The position numbers were made by a program, and so were the translations under genes. DNA of 37,842 bases from Photobacterium sp. JCM 19050 (GTDB lineage Bacteria; Pseudomonadota; Gammaproteobacteria; Enterobacterales; Vibrionaceae). Below the pieces are notes generated by a model that was not told where the DNA came from, made no database searches, and saw only the letters and a program-made list of their open reading frames with translations. The stretch spans positions 1-37,842 of the forward strand of contig BAXG01000048.1 in assembly GCA_001310455.1 (NCBI GenBank), given 5' to 3'. Every line of letters starts with the position of its first letter. Within the stretch, counting starts at the first letter, position 1. This document shows positions 9,220-19,378 of this stretch, piece after piece.

Positions 9220-9549
9220 AATGATGCAATTTACCGGTAAGTTGCGACGAAAAGTCCCGAACGTCCATTTTTAGCGATAAGCCGTATTGCTGGCAACAAT
9301 AATTGGACGAAATTTTTTCGTGTCTGGCCAATTATAGAGAATTCAAAGCAAATCGCAGCAAAATACTGGTCTAATCTCCGCAAGAACGCCGCCAGCCCTT
9401 TTCTTTTCAGTCTTTGCAGAGGGCTGATGTCCGGGCTTTTTCCAGCCCAAAAATCTGTCTGGGATGTAACAGAAACGCTACAGAGGGGAATATAAAAAAG
9501 GCTGCGATTGCGCAGCCTTTAGCGTAAATGTCTTTCCCGTCAGGGAAAA
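9220..9549. other. Intergenic region aroQ / acs
   Basis: This is 330 bases without a gene. The acs side holds a terminator (9493-9520). The aroQ side must hold the aroQ-accB-accC promoter, with an AT-rich stretch at 9300-9345. A small inverted repeat (GGGCT at 9433-9437 and AGCCC at 9444-9448) may be structural; it has no T-tract on the minus strand. Confidence 0.5.
9493..9520 (-). terminator. Intrinsic terminator after acs
   Basis: On the minus strand AAAGGCTGCG and CGCAGCCTTT form a 10-bp stem around CAAT, running into TTTTTTATA. It follows the acs stop by about 30 bases. Confidence 0.88.
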
Positions 9550-11499
9550 TCACGACAGGTTCTGTTTTTCCGCAATCAGGCGTTCAACAACAGACGGATC
9601 GGCCAGAGTTGATGTATCACCCAGATTGGATGTGTCGCCCGTGGCAATCTTACGCAGGATACGGCGCATGATCTTACCGGAGCGTGTTTTCGGCAGTGCG
9701 TCCGTCCAGTGCATGAAATCCGGTGTGGCGATAGGTCCGATTTCCTTACGCACCCAGTCTTTCACTTCTTTGTGAAGCTCAGCACTTGGTACTTCCCCGG
9801 CATTGAGGGTGATATAGGCATAGATAGCCTGGCCCTTGATGTCATGAGGCACACCCACGACCGCTGCTTCTGCAATCTTGTCGAAAGCAACCAGCGCCGA
9901 CTCAATTTCTGCCGTACCCATACGGTGGCCGGATACGTTCAGTACATCATCCACACGGCCGGTGATCCAGAAGTAGCCGTCTTCATCACGACGGGCACCA
10001 TCACCGGTAAAGTACATGCCTTTGAAGGTAGAGAAGTAAGTCTGCTCGAAGCGGTCATGATCGCCGTACACAGTGCGCATCTGACCCGGCCAGGAATCGA
10101 GGATAACCAGGTTACCTTCGGTTGCACCATCGAGGATGTTACCAATGTTGTCGACCAGCGCAGGCTGGACACCAAAGAACGGACGAGTGGCTGAGCCAGG
10201 TTTGAGGTCTGTTGCGCCAGGGAGCGGTGTAATCAGGATGCCGCCAGTTTCGGTTTGCCACCAGGTATCAACAATCGGGCAGCGCTCGTCACCGATAGTG
10301 CGGTGGTACCACTCCCAGGCTTCTGGGTTGATAGGCTCACCCACTGAACCCATGATGCGCAGAGACTTGCGGTGCGTGCCTTCAACAGCCTCATTACCTT
10401 TTGCCATCAATGCGCGGATTGCTGTTGGGGCGGTATAAAGAATATTGACATTGTGCTTGTCGACCACTTCGCTCATGCGGGCAGTGGAAGGGTAGTTTGG
10501 CACGCCTTCAAACAAGATGGTGGTCGCGCCGTTGGAAAGCGGCCCGTAAACCAGGTAGCTGTGACCGGTAATCCAGCCCACATCCGCCGTACACCAGAAC
10601 ACTTCGTCTTCCTGGTAGTCAAAGACGTACTTGAACGTCATGGTGGCGTAAACCAGGTAACCGCCGGTGGTGTGCAGCACGCCTTTTGGTTTGCCGGTAG
10701 AGCCGGAGGTGTAAAGGATAAACAGCGGGTCTTCAGCATTCATTGGCTCTGGTGCACATTCGGCCGGCTGATCAGCCGTTGCCTTGTGCCACCATACATC
10801 ACGGTGCTCATGCCAGTCGATGTCACCGCCGGTACGCTGGAAGACCACCACTTTGCTGATGGTTTTGACTTCAGGGTTGGTCAGGGCTTCGTCCACGTTC
10901 TTCTTGAGTGGAACAGCGCGGCCACCACGGACGCCTTCATCGGCAGTGATGACGACTTTGGCATCTGAGTCGATAATACGTCCGGCTAGTGCTTCCGGAG
11001 AGAAGCCACCGAATACGATAGTGTGGACAGCACCGATGCGGGTACAAGCCAGCATGGCGACGGCGGCTTCCACAACCATCGGCATGTAGATACAAACGAC
11101 ATCACCCTTGCGTACGCCCTGGGCTTTCAGCGCGTTGGCGAACTTACAGACGTCTTCATGGAGTTCGTTAAAGGTCAGGGTCTTGTCATCAGACGGGTCG
11201 TCACCTTCCCAGATAATGGCTGTCTTGTCACCGCGTGTGGCAAGGTGGCGGTCAATACAGTTGGCGGAAACGTTAAGCTGGCCGTCTTCAAACCACTTGA
11301 TGCTGACATGGCCAGTATCAAAGGAGGTTTCCTTTACTTTGGTGTAAGGCTTGATCCAGTCAACAATCTTGCCTTGCTCTCCCCAAAACCCTTCCGGGTC
11401 GGTCACTGACTGCTGGTACATCGCCTGGTAGGTATCGTTATCGGCGTGTGCCTTAGCCTTAATATCCGGGTTTACTGGATATACATGGACCTCACTCAT
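9550..11499 (-). CDS. acs: Acetyl-CoA synthetase
   Basis: Acs activates acetate with ATP and CoA through acetyl-AMP, the high-affinity route for acetate scavenging. It has 649 residues, full length. The P-loop-like A3 motif YTSGSTGKPKGV lies near residue 265, WWQTETGG near 415, and the conserved Lys609 in KTRSGK near the C-terminus is the residue that Pat-type acetyltransferases modify in the family. AAGGAG precedes the start at good spacing. In Vibrio the gene is activated by CrbS/CrbR and Crp; the upstream region holds a candidate CrbR motif at 11691 and a candidate Crp site at 11750. Confidence 0.97.
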   Translation of the reverse strand: MSEVHVYPVNPDIKAKAHADNDTYQAMYQQSVTDPEGFWGEQGKIVDWIKPYTKVKETSFDTGHVSIKWFEDGQLNVSANCIDRHLATRGDKTAIIWEGDDPSDDKTLTFNELHEDVCKFANALKAQGVRKGDVVCIYMPMVVEAAVAMLACTRIGAVHTIVFGGFSPEALAGRIIDSDAKVVITADEGVRGGRAVPLKKNVDEALTNPEVKTISKVVVFQRTGGDIDWHEHRDVWWHKATADQPAECAPEPMNAEDPLFILYTSGSTGKPKGVLHTTGGYLVYATMTFKYVFDYQEDEVFWCTADVGWITGHSYLVYGPLSNGATTILFEGVPNYPSTARMSEVVDKHNVNILYTAPTAIRALMAKGNEAVEGTHRKSLRIMGSVGEPINPEAWEWYHRTIGDERCPIVDTWWQTETGGILITPLPGATDLKPGSATRPFFGVQPALVDNIGNILDGATEGNLVILDSWPGQMRTVYGDHDRFEQTYFSTFKGMYFTGDGARRDEDGYFWITGRVDDVLNVSGHRMGTAEIESALVAFDKIAEAAVVGVPHDIKGQAIYAYITLNAGEVPSAELHKEVKDWVRKEIGPIATPDFMHWTDALPKTRSGKIMRRILRKIATGDTSNLGDTSTLADPSVVERLIAEKQNLS

Positions 11500-11690
11500 C
11501 CTGAATCTCCTTGTTCCTTTATATTTTGCCGGTCAATCGGTAAGAGGCGGATGACGCGTTAACGCGTGGACTACAGAAAATTACGCGAAATCATGCCGGA
11601 TAACCGTGCCGGATTTAGTTTATTGAGCACCGTCTGCGCGTGGCGGCGATACCGTGCCTATAACAGTCTGATAGATAGGAATTATGGACA

Positions 11691-11703
11691 ATTAGACTTT
11701 AGG
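11691..11703. promoter_or_regulatory. Candidate CrbR site upstream of acs
   Basis: The 13-mer ATTAGACTTTAGG occurs here and, as an exact reverse complement, upstream of DUF4212-actP at 22181-22193. Both genes are expected CrbR targets. The CrbR assignment is my inference; the identity is seen directly. Confidence 0.5.
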
Positions 11704-11749
11704 AGGACTGTGGCGCGGATGTGCACATTTCCTTGGCTTTAATCCTAAT

Positions 11750-11765
11750 TGTGAGGGGATGATCA
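11750..11765. promoter_or_regulatory. Possible Crp site upstream of acs
   Basis: TGTGA-N6-GATCA matches the Crp pattern in one full half-site and weakly in the other. acs is known to be Crp-dependent in enteric bacteria and Vibrio. GTGAGGGGAT, which overlaps this site, is repeated at 11786-11795. Confidence 0.3.
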
Positions 11766-11823
11766 AGTTGTCGCGAAACTGCAACGTGAGGGGATATATG
11801 AAACAGAGAGCGAGATTGAGACC

Positions 11824-12446
11824 CTAATAGCCGGTCAGCGTATTGACGGAACCGTACTTGAGCCTGACATAAATCAGCGCCGCTGAAATAGCATCAGCCA
11901 GGCGTCGTGCCGGCTGGAATCCGGCAGCTTGAGGTGCCGGGTTATCGCCTCGATGCTGAGATCGTAGTAGGCGTTGGGAAGCAGCCTCTCCAGCCGCTGC
12001 TGGTACATGTGGCTGACTTCAACCAACGGGTTTGGCAGCGGGAAACCAAACAACCGGCGGCTGTAGCGGCTTAAGATTTCCATGTCGTAGCGGATGTGGT
12101 AACCCACGACAGGCCGGTTACCGATAAAATCGAGCAGCTTTTCCATCGCTTCCCTGTCCCTCAGCCCCTGTTTGAGATCCTGGTGGCGTATGCGGTGAAT
12201 AGCGACAGACACGCCGTCGAGGGTATCCGGTGCATGAAGCGCAAGTTGCAGCGGCTGGCTGGTCAGTATCTGGTTTGCCCGGATCCGCACTGCCGCAATG
12301 GTTACCAGTTCTGCATGCTTGGGATCCAGGCTGGTGGTTTCGCAGTCCAGCGCTACCAGTTCCCCCTTATCTGGCGCATCAAAGAGAGAAGCAAATGGTG
12401 TGTCCTGATACTTTCGCCTGTACCAGAGGCGGCGTAAAACGTTCAT
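11824..12446 (-). CDS. DnaQ-like 3'-5' exonuclease (frameshifted here)
   Basis: This is an exonuclease of the DnaQ / DNA polymerase III epsilon superfamily, often linked to acs and the neighbouring DUF294 gene. ExoI is visible as VALDCETTSLD and ExoII as GYHIRYDMEIL. ExoIII begins at SSRHD and then the frame breaks at about 11900. Adding one C (GCCTGG to GCCCTGG) restores RHDALADAISAALIYVRLKYGS and the stop at 11824, 207 residues in all. The break falls between the ExoIII His and its partner Asp, so the literal reading would lack a metal ligand. It starts 9 bases after the DUF294 gene stop. A replication role is not implied; it is a stand-alone exonuclease. Confidence 0.88.
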
Positions 12447-12455
12447 GATGTCCGG

Positions 12456-14255
12456 TTAATCCCTGACGTGGTAGTGGAAAGCCAGCCACTCTTTAAATTT
12501 CTTCACGATGTGCAGGCTGTGACGTAACAGATCACGCTCAGTTCGTGGCAGCCGTGAAACATCGAGATTATTGCTGGAAGCGTCTTCTTCTAACTGGGAA
12601 GAAAGCCGGAGTGAGATAAATAGCTTAAGCGCTTCTTCGAGGTTGGATGCTGTGTCTTCCTCAAGATAACCCATTCCTCTCAGGGCATGGAGACGGTCAA
12701 AGGAGTTCTTTTCCTTTAACCCTTTTTCCAGCGCCAGCGCACGCAGTCCGTGGACGATCGGGAAAATACCGCCTTTTTTCACATCCAGTCCGTCTTTGTC
12801 TGCTTTGAGGTTACCGAACAGGGAAAGCGGTACCCGAAACGCCAGGGCGGCGCGGATAAAGGTATTGAGCAGCAGCATGTTGCCCTTGGTGCAATCACTG
12901 AGCGTTTCCTCAACAGGCTCAATCAGGCTTTTGTTACCCGCAACGGCGTGGCAGTCGGCGATGATAGAAAGGTCCATCAAGCTGCTGTGGTTGGCATTTT
13001 GCGTCATAACCCGAATAGTCTGGATCCAGTCCGTCTGGGTTTTGACCCACTTGGGGTTACTGACCATCACGTTACCGGGGCAAGGTGGGTAGCCAAGTTG
13101 TGCCAGCGTCTGGGAGAACTGGTTCATTACTTCAGCGCAATCCGGCCAGTCGACATCGTTATCCAAAATCAACGCGTTGTCCTGGTCGGTTTTCAGGATT
13201 TGCTCCCCGCGCCCTTCAGAGCCAAGCACCATCAGGCAGCAGTGTTGCTGGTACTTGGGTGGAACAACCAGGCGAAAGGCTTTTTCGATAATCTGCTCAT
13301 TAACGGTCGCCAGCAGCTCCATCATGAATTTAGTGTGGATACCGTTGGTGACCAGTGTCTGCACTAGCTTGCGCTGACCGTGTGCGGCAATGGCCAGCTC
13401 TTCAATACTCTCTGCCCGGGCAATGCGCAGGGTCAGGACATGGGAGTGGGTGGCGAAAAGGCTCAGTACCTGTGTCAGGTCTAATTGGCCGACACACTCC
13501 TCGCCGTCCATGACCTGTACCCGTTTTACCTTCTCCCGGGTCATTGCCAGCATGGCGGTATAGAGGTATTCCCCCTTTTCAATCTGGATAACCGGGGAGG
13601 TGGCAATTTCGCTGATGGGGCTGTCGACACAATATCCGTCGAGAACCAAGGCATGGAGCAGGTTGGTCCGGGTGACGATCCCCCACGGGTGAGGGTGATT
13701 TTCCAGTTTTACCATCACACAGTCTGCTTTTTGCTGGCGCATCTGGGCGGTGACGTCGCCTATGGTGATACTTCCCGGCACCACCACAGCCTGCTGGATA
13801 GTAGAGTCATCGACCCTTGTCAGGATAAATTCTGCCAGGTTCTGCTTTTGCTGAGCCTGTTCGACGAGTTGCTGGCGCTTGGAAAGACTGTTGTCAAAAT
13901 ACGCCGCAAACTCGCCGTTGGCGTTATAGAGGTCCCGGAATATTTCTGAGGGAAGCAGGTAACAGAGCGTGTCTTCCAGTGCCTTGTAGTTGTGTTTGCT
14001 GGGTTTGCCGAACTGCGAGGGGATATCGAAAAGATCATCATTGGTATAGTGGGCGTAAATCTCGTTGCTGGATGCGGAAAACTCCTCAACGCTGCCTTTT
14101 ATGATGATCAGAAGATGACCGGGTTCTTTCCCTGCTTCCACGATAGTCTCACCACCCCGAAAATAACCGACATCCAGCGAGGAGCGCAGCTTATGTTGCT
14201 CTTGGGGGGAAAGGCGGTCGAACGGGGTCAGTGAGGCGTCAAATCTGTCTGGCAT
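12456..14255 (-). CDS. cNMP-binding / CBS / DUF294 nucleotidyltransferase-like protein
   Basis: This is a large cytosolic regulatory protein with a cyclic-nucleotide-binding-like domain (about residues 15-130), a pair of CBS domains (about 150-265), a DUF294 nucleotidyltransferase-like domain (about 300-440) with LGSEGRGEQ and TDQDNALI, and a C-terminal DUF294 helical domain (about 450-599). The GS..R.E and D.D pattern resembles the uridylyltransferase active site of GlnD-like enzymes, but the reaction is unknown. I chose the start at 14255 (MPDRFDAS, preceded by GAGGG) over an upstream in-frame start at 14300. It overlaps no gene and forms a pair with the exonuclease 9 bases downstream. Such genes often lie near actP and acs, which suggests a role in acetate or carbon control. 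Confidence 0.88.
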   Translation of the reverse strand: MPDRFDASLTPFDRLSPQEQHKLRSSLDVGYFRGGETIVEAGKEPGHLLIIIKGSVEEFSASSNEIYAHYTNDDLFDIPSQFGKPSKHNYKALEDTLCYLLPSEIFRDLYNANGEFAAYFDNSLSKRQQLVEQAQQKQNLAEFILTRVDDSTIQQAVVVPGSITIGDVTAQMRQQKADCVMVKLENHPHPWGIVTRTNLLHALVLDGYCVDSPISEIATSPVIQIEKGEYLYTAMLAMTREKVKRVQVMDGEECVGQLDLTQVLSLFATHSHVLTLRIARAESIEELAIAAHGQRKLVQTLVTNGIHTKFMMELLATVNEQIIEKAFRLVVPPKYQQHCCLMVLGSEGRGEQILKTDQDNALILDNDVDWPDCAEVMNQFSQTLAQLGYPPCPGNVMVSNPKWVKTQTDWIQTIRVMTQNANHSSLMDLSIIADCHAVAGNKSLIEPVEETLSDCTKGNMLLLNTFIRAALAFRVPLSLFGNLKADKDGLDVKKGGIFPIVHGLRALALEKGLKEKNSFDRLHALRGMGYLEEDTASNLEEALKLFISLRLSSQLEEDASSNNLDVSRLPRTERDLLRHSLHIVKKFKEWLAFHYHVRD

Positions 14256-14367
14256 GGATTCCCTCTTGCGGTCGCGGTTAGACCCGGTGAAACCCGGCAA
14301 ATTGCCTGATGTACAACCGGTTCCGGCTTCAGTTAAGTCTGTCGTACTCCCCAGACATGTGCCAGCC

Positions 14368-14382
14368 GACTTTAGTCTACTG
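14368..14382. promoter_or_regulatory. Candidate CrbR site, DUF294 | hcaT intergenic
   Basis: GACTTTAGTC is a perfect inverted repeat (GACT-TT-AGTC). The stretch ACTTTAGTCTACTG differs by one base from 22085-22098 upstream of DUF4212-actP. GATAAT at 14387-14392 could be a -10 for hcaT-crbS. The CrbR link is inference. Confidence 0.45.
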
Positions 14383-14460
14383 TCCGGATAATGATGCGCT
14401 GGCTGCGTTTTTGCTTTGCAGGCATAATGGCCGCAAACGTTTCCCTTTGACTGTTTTTTT

Positions 14461-15623
14461 ATGCCTTCTTCGTGTTCAATACGTTCCGTCAGTCCGTTTG
14501 TCTGGCTTTCTCAATATTATTCCGGGTTCTTTTTCTGCTATGGCGTGTACCTGCCGTTTTGGGCGGTGTGGATGGCGTGGCTTGGCCTGTCTGCGGCAGA
14601 CATTGGCTGATTCTCGGCCTTGGCCTGGCAACCCGTTGCGTGGCAAACCTGTTTATTACGCCCCTTTTCCATCGGGTGGAACACTTGCTGCCGGGGCTGC
14701 GCGTGCTTAGCTTTCTTGGCCTGGTGGCCTGTATAAGCCATTTAGCTGCTGGGGCAGATTTTTTTCTGCTTTCGCTGGCAACGGTGTTCTTTAACCTGTT
14801 GGTAGGGCCGAGCGTGCCGGTCTCTGATGCGCTGGCAAACTATTACACACGGATAGGGTTGCTCGATTATGGCAAAACCCGGCTGTGGGGCTCGGTAGCC
14901 TTTATTGTCGGCTCTACGGTTGTGGGCTGGGTGGCCGGATTGTGGGGGCCGAAGTGGATTCCTTACATTGCCGGGCTCGGATTGGTTTATACCATAGCCA
15001 TGTCAATGCTCGAGCCCAACCCGATGCCAGAAGGGAAACCGTCCATGGCAACCGTCAGGCCGAAAGTCTTTGCGTTGCTGCGTGATAGCTCGGTCATTCG
15101 CTTCCTTTCAATTATCGCGCTTATTCAGGGCAGCCACGCTGCGTATTACGGGTTCAGCGCCCTTTATTGGAAGTCAGAGGGGTATTCAGAGCAAAGTATT
15201 GGCTACCTTTGGAGTTTCGGTGTCTTTGTTGAAGTGGTGATGTTTGCGGTGGCCGGGAAGCTGTTTCGGGGCTGGAGCGCGCAGGCGCTATTCCGTATTG
15301 CCGCTATTGGAGCGGTGGTTCGTTGGGTTGTGATTGCGTCGACGTCTGCGGTTATTCCGGTCACACTGGCACAGGGGCTTCACGGGGTCAGCTTTGCAAT
15401 CGCGCACCTTGCTGCCATGCAATATATTCAGCAGGACGGGGAGAGCCGCATTGTTGCCCTTCAGGCTTTGTACAGCGCGCTGCCTCTCGGTGCCTTTATG
15501 GCATTGATGACGGCAATCAGCGGAGAGTTATATGAAATGACGGGCGCAGGCACATTTTGGGTGATGGCGGTCATGGCTGGGACGGCCTTGCTGGTAAAGC
15601 TCAAACCGCAAAAGATAGAATAA
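14461..15623 (+). CDS. hcaT: HcaT-like MFS transporter (frameshifted here)
   Basis: This is a 12-helix major facilitator permease of the 3-phenylpropionate transporter (HcaT/LacY-like) family; the real substrate is unknown. The N-terminus reads SPFVWLSQYYSGFFFCYGVYLPFW from 14461, and the frame breaks at about 14606 after AADIG. Adding one base (GGCTG to GGCCTG) leads into LILGLGLATRCVANLF and the rest. The restored length is 387 residues, normal. An alternative start at 14472 in the downstream frame gives a nonsense N-terminus. The ribosome binding site is weak (poly-T before ATG). crbS follows after 56 bases with no terminator, so the two may be co-transcribed. Confidence 0.85.
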
Positions 15624-15679
15624 TACCAGTTGGATATGGCGGGTGAGGGAAGTACCGGCCAGAGACTCAGGGATAGGTT

Positions 15680-18600
15680 ATGGAACAAGGATGGATCGTA
15701 GTCCCGGTGACACTGATATACCTCGGTGTCCTGTTTTTTATTGCGTGGTACGGTGACCGGCGCGCCCGGCGCCTGTCCCGCTGGCAACCCTGGATTTACA
15801 GCCTCTCCATCGCTGTTTATTGCACATCGTGGACATTTTACGGGACCGTCGGCCAGGCCAGCAGCTCTGCCTGGTCATTCCTGCCTATCTATATTGCCCC
15901 TATCCTGGTTTTTACCTTTGGCTGGCGCTTTCTGGCCCGGCTTATCCTGATTGCCAAGCGCGAACACATTACGTCAATTGCCGATTTTATCGCTGCACGC
16001 TATGGCAAATCTCAGGGGCTGGCAGTGATGGTTACCGTAATCGCGGTTATCGGCATCCTGCCTTATATCGCACTTCAGCTTCGCGGTATTACCATGGGTC
16101 TGGACCTGATTGCACCTAACCTGGAAGTTGGTGAGGGAAGCGGGGAAGATCAGGCGGTCTGGCTGGTGTGTATCTCCCTTGCCATGTTTACCATCCTCTT
16201 TGGTACCCGGCATATCGACAACACCGAACACCATCGCGGGATGATGATGGCGGTGGCGTTTGAGTCCATCGTCAAGCTGGTGGCATTTCTCACTGTGGGT
16301 ATATTTGCCCTGTTCTGGTTAATGGAAACGCCGGTCAGCGGACAATTTACCCAAAACCATATTTTGGGAACGCCAGATTGGGGTTCGTTTTTCATCCATA
16401 CGATTTTGACGGTTGCCGCTATTTTCTGCCTGCCCCGCCAGTTTCATACCATGGTGGTGGAGAACTCCCGGGCTTCCCACCTGCACCTTGCCCGCTGGGT
16501 GTTCCCCGGTTACCTGGTACTGATGGGTCTGTTTGTGTTGCCCCTTGCCTTTGCCGGGCAGATTTGGCTGCCGGATGCCCCGGCGGACAGCTACGTGATC
16601 AACCTGCCACTCAAAGCCGGTTCGGACCTGATTGCGCTTCTTGCTTTCCTTGGTGGCACCTCGGCGGCCAGTGGCATGGTCATTGTCTCTACCATTGCGC
16701 TTGCGATCATGGTGTCGAATGACATTGTGTTGCCGCTGGTTTTCCGTCGGATGCGGATGTCCGGTCGCAACTTCACCCAGTTCTCCGGCCTGCTGCTCAA
16801 TATCCGGCGCGCCTGATTTTCCTGATTATTTTCGGTGCCTGGGGGTTTTACCACCTTATTAATGAGCTGCCGTCACTTTCTTCAATCGGTTTTCTCTCCT
16901 TTGCTGCTATTGCCCAGTTTGCCCCTGCGCTGGTGGGCGGAATCTACTGGCGTCCGGCAAATACCAAAGGGGTGTATGCCGGCCTGATTGCAGGGTTTTC
17001 TGTCTGGCTGATGACCCTGATGATGCAGACTGACATGCTGGCTGGGGACGCTGGAAGCAATGTGGTGCTTTGGCTGCTTGAACCGCCGGCGCTGCCGTTG
17101 CTGTCTACCCTGACGGCGGTTGACTGGGGTATGGCGCTGAGTCTGGTGGTGAATATCGGTTGCTTTATGTTGGTGTCGAGACTGACTCGCCCATCGTTGA
17201 GTGAGCGTTTGCAGGCGGCAGCATTTATCGGGACACCGCTGCCGGAAAATGACAACGGCGGACTGTATCAAACCCGTGTGACAGTTGCAGAGCTGGAGAT
17301 GCTGGCAGCGCGTTTTGTTGGTCGCAAGCGCGTGCGGCAGGCTTTCCGCCAGTTCAGCGATGTCCATGGGCAGGAATTCCTGCCTCAGCAACAGGCGCCT
17401 GCGGCACTCATCCGGCATACCGAACGCGTATTGGCCGGTGTGTTTGGTGCGTCCTCGGCAAGGCTGGTTCTGATGTCTGCGCTTCAGGGGCGCAACATGC
17501 AGCTTGAGGAAATAGCGACCATTGTCGATGAGGCTTCAGAGCTTTTTGATTTCAGCCGGGGGCTTTTGCAAGGGGCGATTGAGCACATCAACCAGGGCAT
17601 TTCCGTTGTCGATAAACAGCTCAGGCTGGTGGCATGGAATCAGCGCTATGTCGATATGTTCAGCTTCCCGCCGGGGCTTATCCAGGTCGGGCGCCCAATC
17701 GCCGACCTTATCCGTTTTAATGCCGAGCGCGGTCTTTGTGGACCGGGGGATCCTGAGGTGCATGTCCGCAAGCGGGTCGAATACCTGCGCTGTGGCTCCC
17801 CTCACACGTCCTCGCGGGTCAGGCCGGATGGCAAGGTGATTGAAGTGCAGGGGAACCCGATGCCAAACGGCGGGTTTGTTATGACCTTCTCCGACATTAC
17901 TGCCTTCCGACAGGCTGAGCAGGCGCTGAAGCAGTCTAATGAAACGTTGGAAGCGCGGGTGACAGAGCGTACCCGGGAACTGGAATCCCTCAATACCCGG
18001 CTGGTATCGGCGAGCCGCAAGGCTGAACTTGCCAGCCAGTCGAAAAGCCGCTTCCTTGCTGCGGTCAGCCATGACCTCATGCAACCGCTCAACGCCGCGC
18101 GTTTGTTTGCATCATCCCTGAGTGAAGTAGCAAGGGAAGGTGAAGTGGTGAAGCTCTCCGGGCATATCGAAAGTGCCTGGGCGCAGCGGAAGATCTTATC
18201 GGGGATCTGCTGGATATTTCCCGGCTTGAGTCCGGCAAGATGAAAGCGAAGATTGAAGAATTCAGCCTGAACGAAGTTTTCTCGACGCTTGAAGCTGAAT
18301 TCGGGGTATTGGCAAGCCAACAGGCGGTAACGTTTCGGGTGCTGCCAACCCATATCCGGGTGCGCTCAGACCGTCGGATGCTGCGCCGGGTACTGCAGAA
18401 CTTCCTCACAAATGCTTTCCGTTATAACCCCCATGGCAAGGTGCTGCTTGGTGTGCGCCGGGAGCGCGACCGCTACCGGATTGAGGTGTGGGATAATGGG
18501 CCGGGGATCCCGGAAGAGCGGCAGGCAGACATCTTCCATGAGTTCACCCGTATCGACCGTAAAGGGGCAGAGCAGGGGCTGGGACTTGGGCTCGCTATTG

Positions 18601-19079
18601 CCCGGGGGATCAGCCGGATCCTGGGGCAGCCGCTTGGCCTTCGCTCCTGGCCGGAGGAAGGAACCGTCTTTTCAATCCTGGTGAACAAAGCCATCGGGCA
18701 GCAAGAGAATGAGGAGCAGGAAGCAGTTCCTGTACGTAATCAGCCTCTGTCTCACCTTCGTGTATTGTGCGTGGACAACGATACCGATATTTTGCTCGGG
18801 ATGGAGAACTTGCTCAGCCGCTGGGGGTGCGATGTGCGATGTGCCACCGACGTGTTTGAGGCCATGCGTCAGCTTGAAGATGACTGGGTGCCCCAGTTTA
18901 TTTTGAGTGATTACCACTTGGCGAATGACCAGACCGGGCTTCAGGTTCTGCAGCAGTGTCGGTTAAAGCTGGGTATGCAGTTCCGCGGTGTGGTGATTAG
19001 CGCGGATCGGACACCGGAGACCCGGCAGACTATTCTGAATCTGGGCTTTGGTTTTATCTCAAAACCGGTTAAACCTTGA
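15680..19079 (+). CDS. crbS: Acetate-switch hybrid sensor kinase CrbS (two frameshifts here)
   Basis: CrbS is an inner-membrane histidine kinase fused to an SLC5 sodium/solute symporter domain; with CrbR it controls acs (the acetate switch) in Vibrio and Pseudomonas. The restored protein has 1133 residues. The transporter domain spans about 1-520 with some 13 helices, the PAS domain about 630-730 (HINQGISVVDKQLRLVAWNQRY), and a coiled coil about 735-780. The HisKA domain has His798 in AAVSHDLMQPLNAAR. The ATPase domain shows QNFLTNAFRYNP, DNGPGIP and GLGLGLAIA. A receiver domain (about 1015-1133) has its phospho-acceptor near Asp1078 in ILSDYHL. The frame breaks at about 16812 (RRA / LIFLIIFG) and about 18175 (IESA / LGAAEDLIGD). 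Both are GCCCTG read as GCCTG. The signal sensed is unknown. Confidence 0.92.
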
Positions 19080-19111
19080 AGCTCAGGAGTGCTTAACCAG
19101 GGAGGAAACTG

Positions 19112-19330
19112 ATGCTACCTTTTCAGATTGGGCGGCTTGAGACGGAAGTTGGCGTCGTTCGTATGGAGGGAAACTACGACCCTGTTTCCGGGGACATGCA
19201 GGTCGATCACCTGGATCTGCTGGCGACAGATGGTTGGCAGGATGTCAGTCACTGGCTGAGTGAGCAGGCATTTGAAGTGCAGGTTCAAACCATTTTCTCT
19301 GCGGCGCGGTCATCCCTCTCCCACGGCTAG
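19112..19330 (+). CDS. Small protein of unknown function after crbS
   Basis: This is a 72-residue acidic soluble protein with no family that I recognise. A strong ribosome binding site (GGGAGG, 6 bases before ATG) supports translation. It has no signal peptide, helix of membrane length or cysteine. The middle, GNYDPVSGDMQVDHLDLLATDGW, is rich in Asp and looks like alternating strands. It begins 32 bases after crbS and ends just before a strong terminator, so it is probably the last gene of the crbS transcript. That position suggests, but does not show, a link to the acetate switch. Confidence 0.65.
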   Translation: MLPFQIGRLETEVGVVRMEGNYDPVSGDMQVDHLDLLATDGWQDVSHWLSEQAFEVQVQTIFSAARSSLSHG

Positions 19331-19334
19331 AATC

Positions 19335-19370
19335 AAAAACGGAACCCTCGCGGTTCCGTTTTTCGTTTTT
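19335..19370. terminator. Bidirectional terminator
   Basis: AAAAACGGAACC and GGTTCCGTTTTT form a 12-bp stem around a 5-base loop, followed by CGTTTTT. It ends the crbS unit on the plus strand and the 166-residue gene on the minus strand. Confidence 0.92.
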
Positions 19371-19378
19371 GAATTCAA

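Larger units (their letters stand above)
11500..11823. other. acs upstream region
   Basis: This is 324 bases without a gene, between acs and the exonuclease gene, both on the minus strand. It holds the acs promoter and regulatory sites listed separately. On the minus strand TTATAG (11658-11663) is a possible -10, placed about 36 bases from the centre of the candidate CrbR motif. Confidence 0.5.

Noticed and set aside
14309..14710. 133-residue open frame overlapping the start of hcaT
   Set aside because: It is out of frame with the clear HcaT N-terminus (SPFVWLSQYY, VYLPFW) and reads as low-information sequence.
16812..18175. Programmed ribosomal frameshifting in crbS
   Set aside because: No slippery heptamer is seen, and the same one-base loss occurs in many unrelated genes, so a sequence error is simpler.
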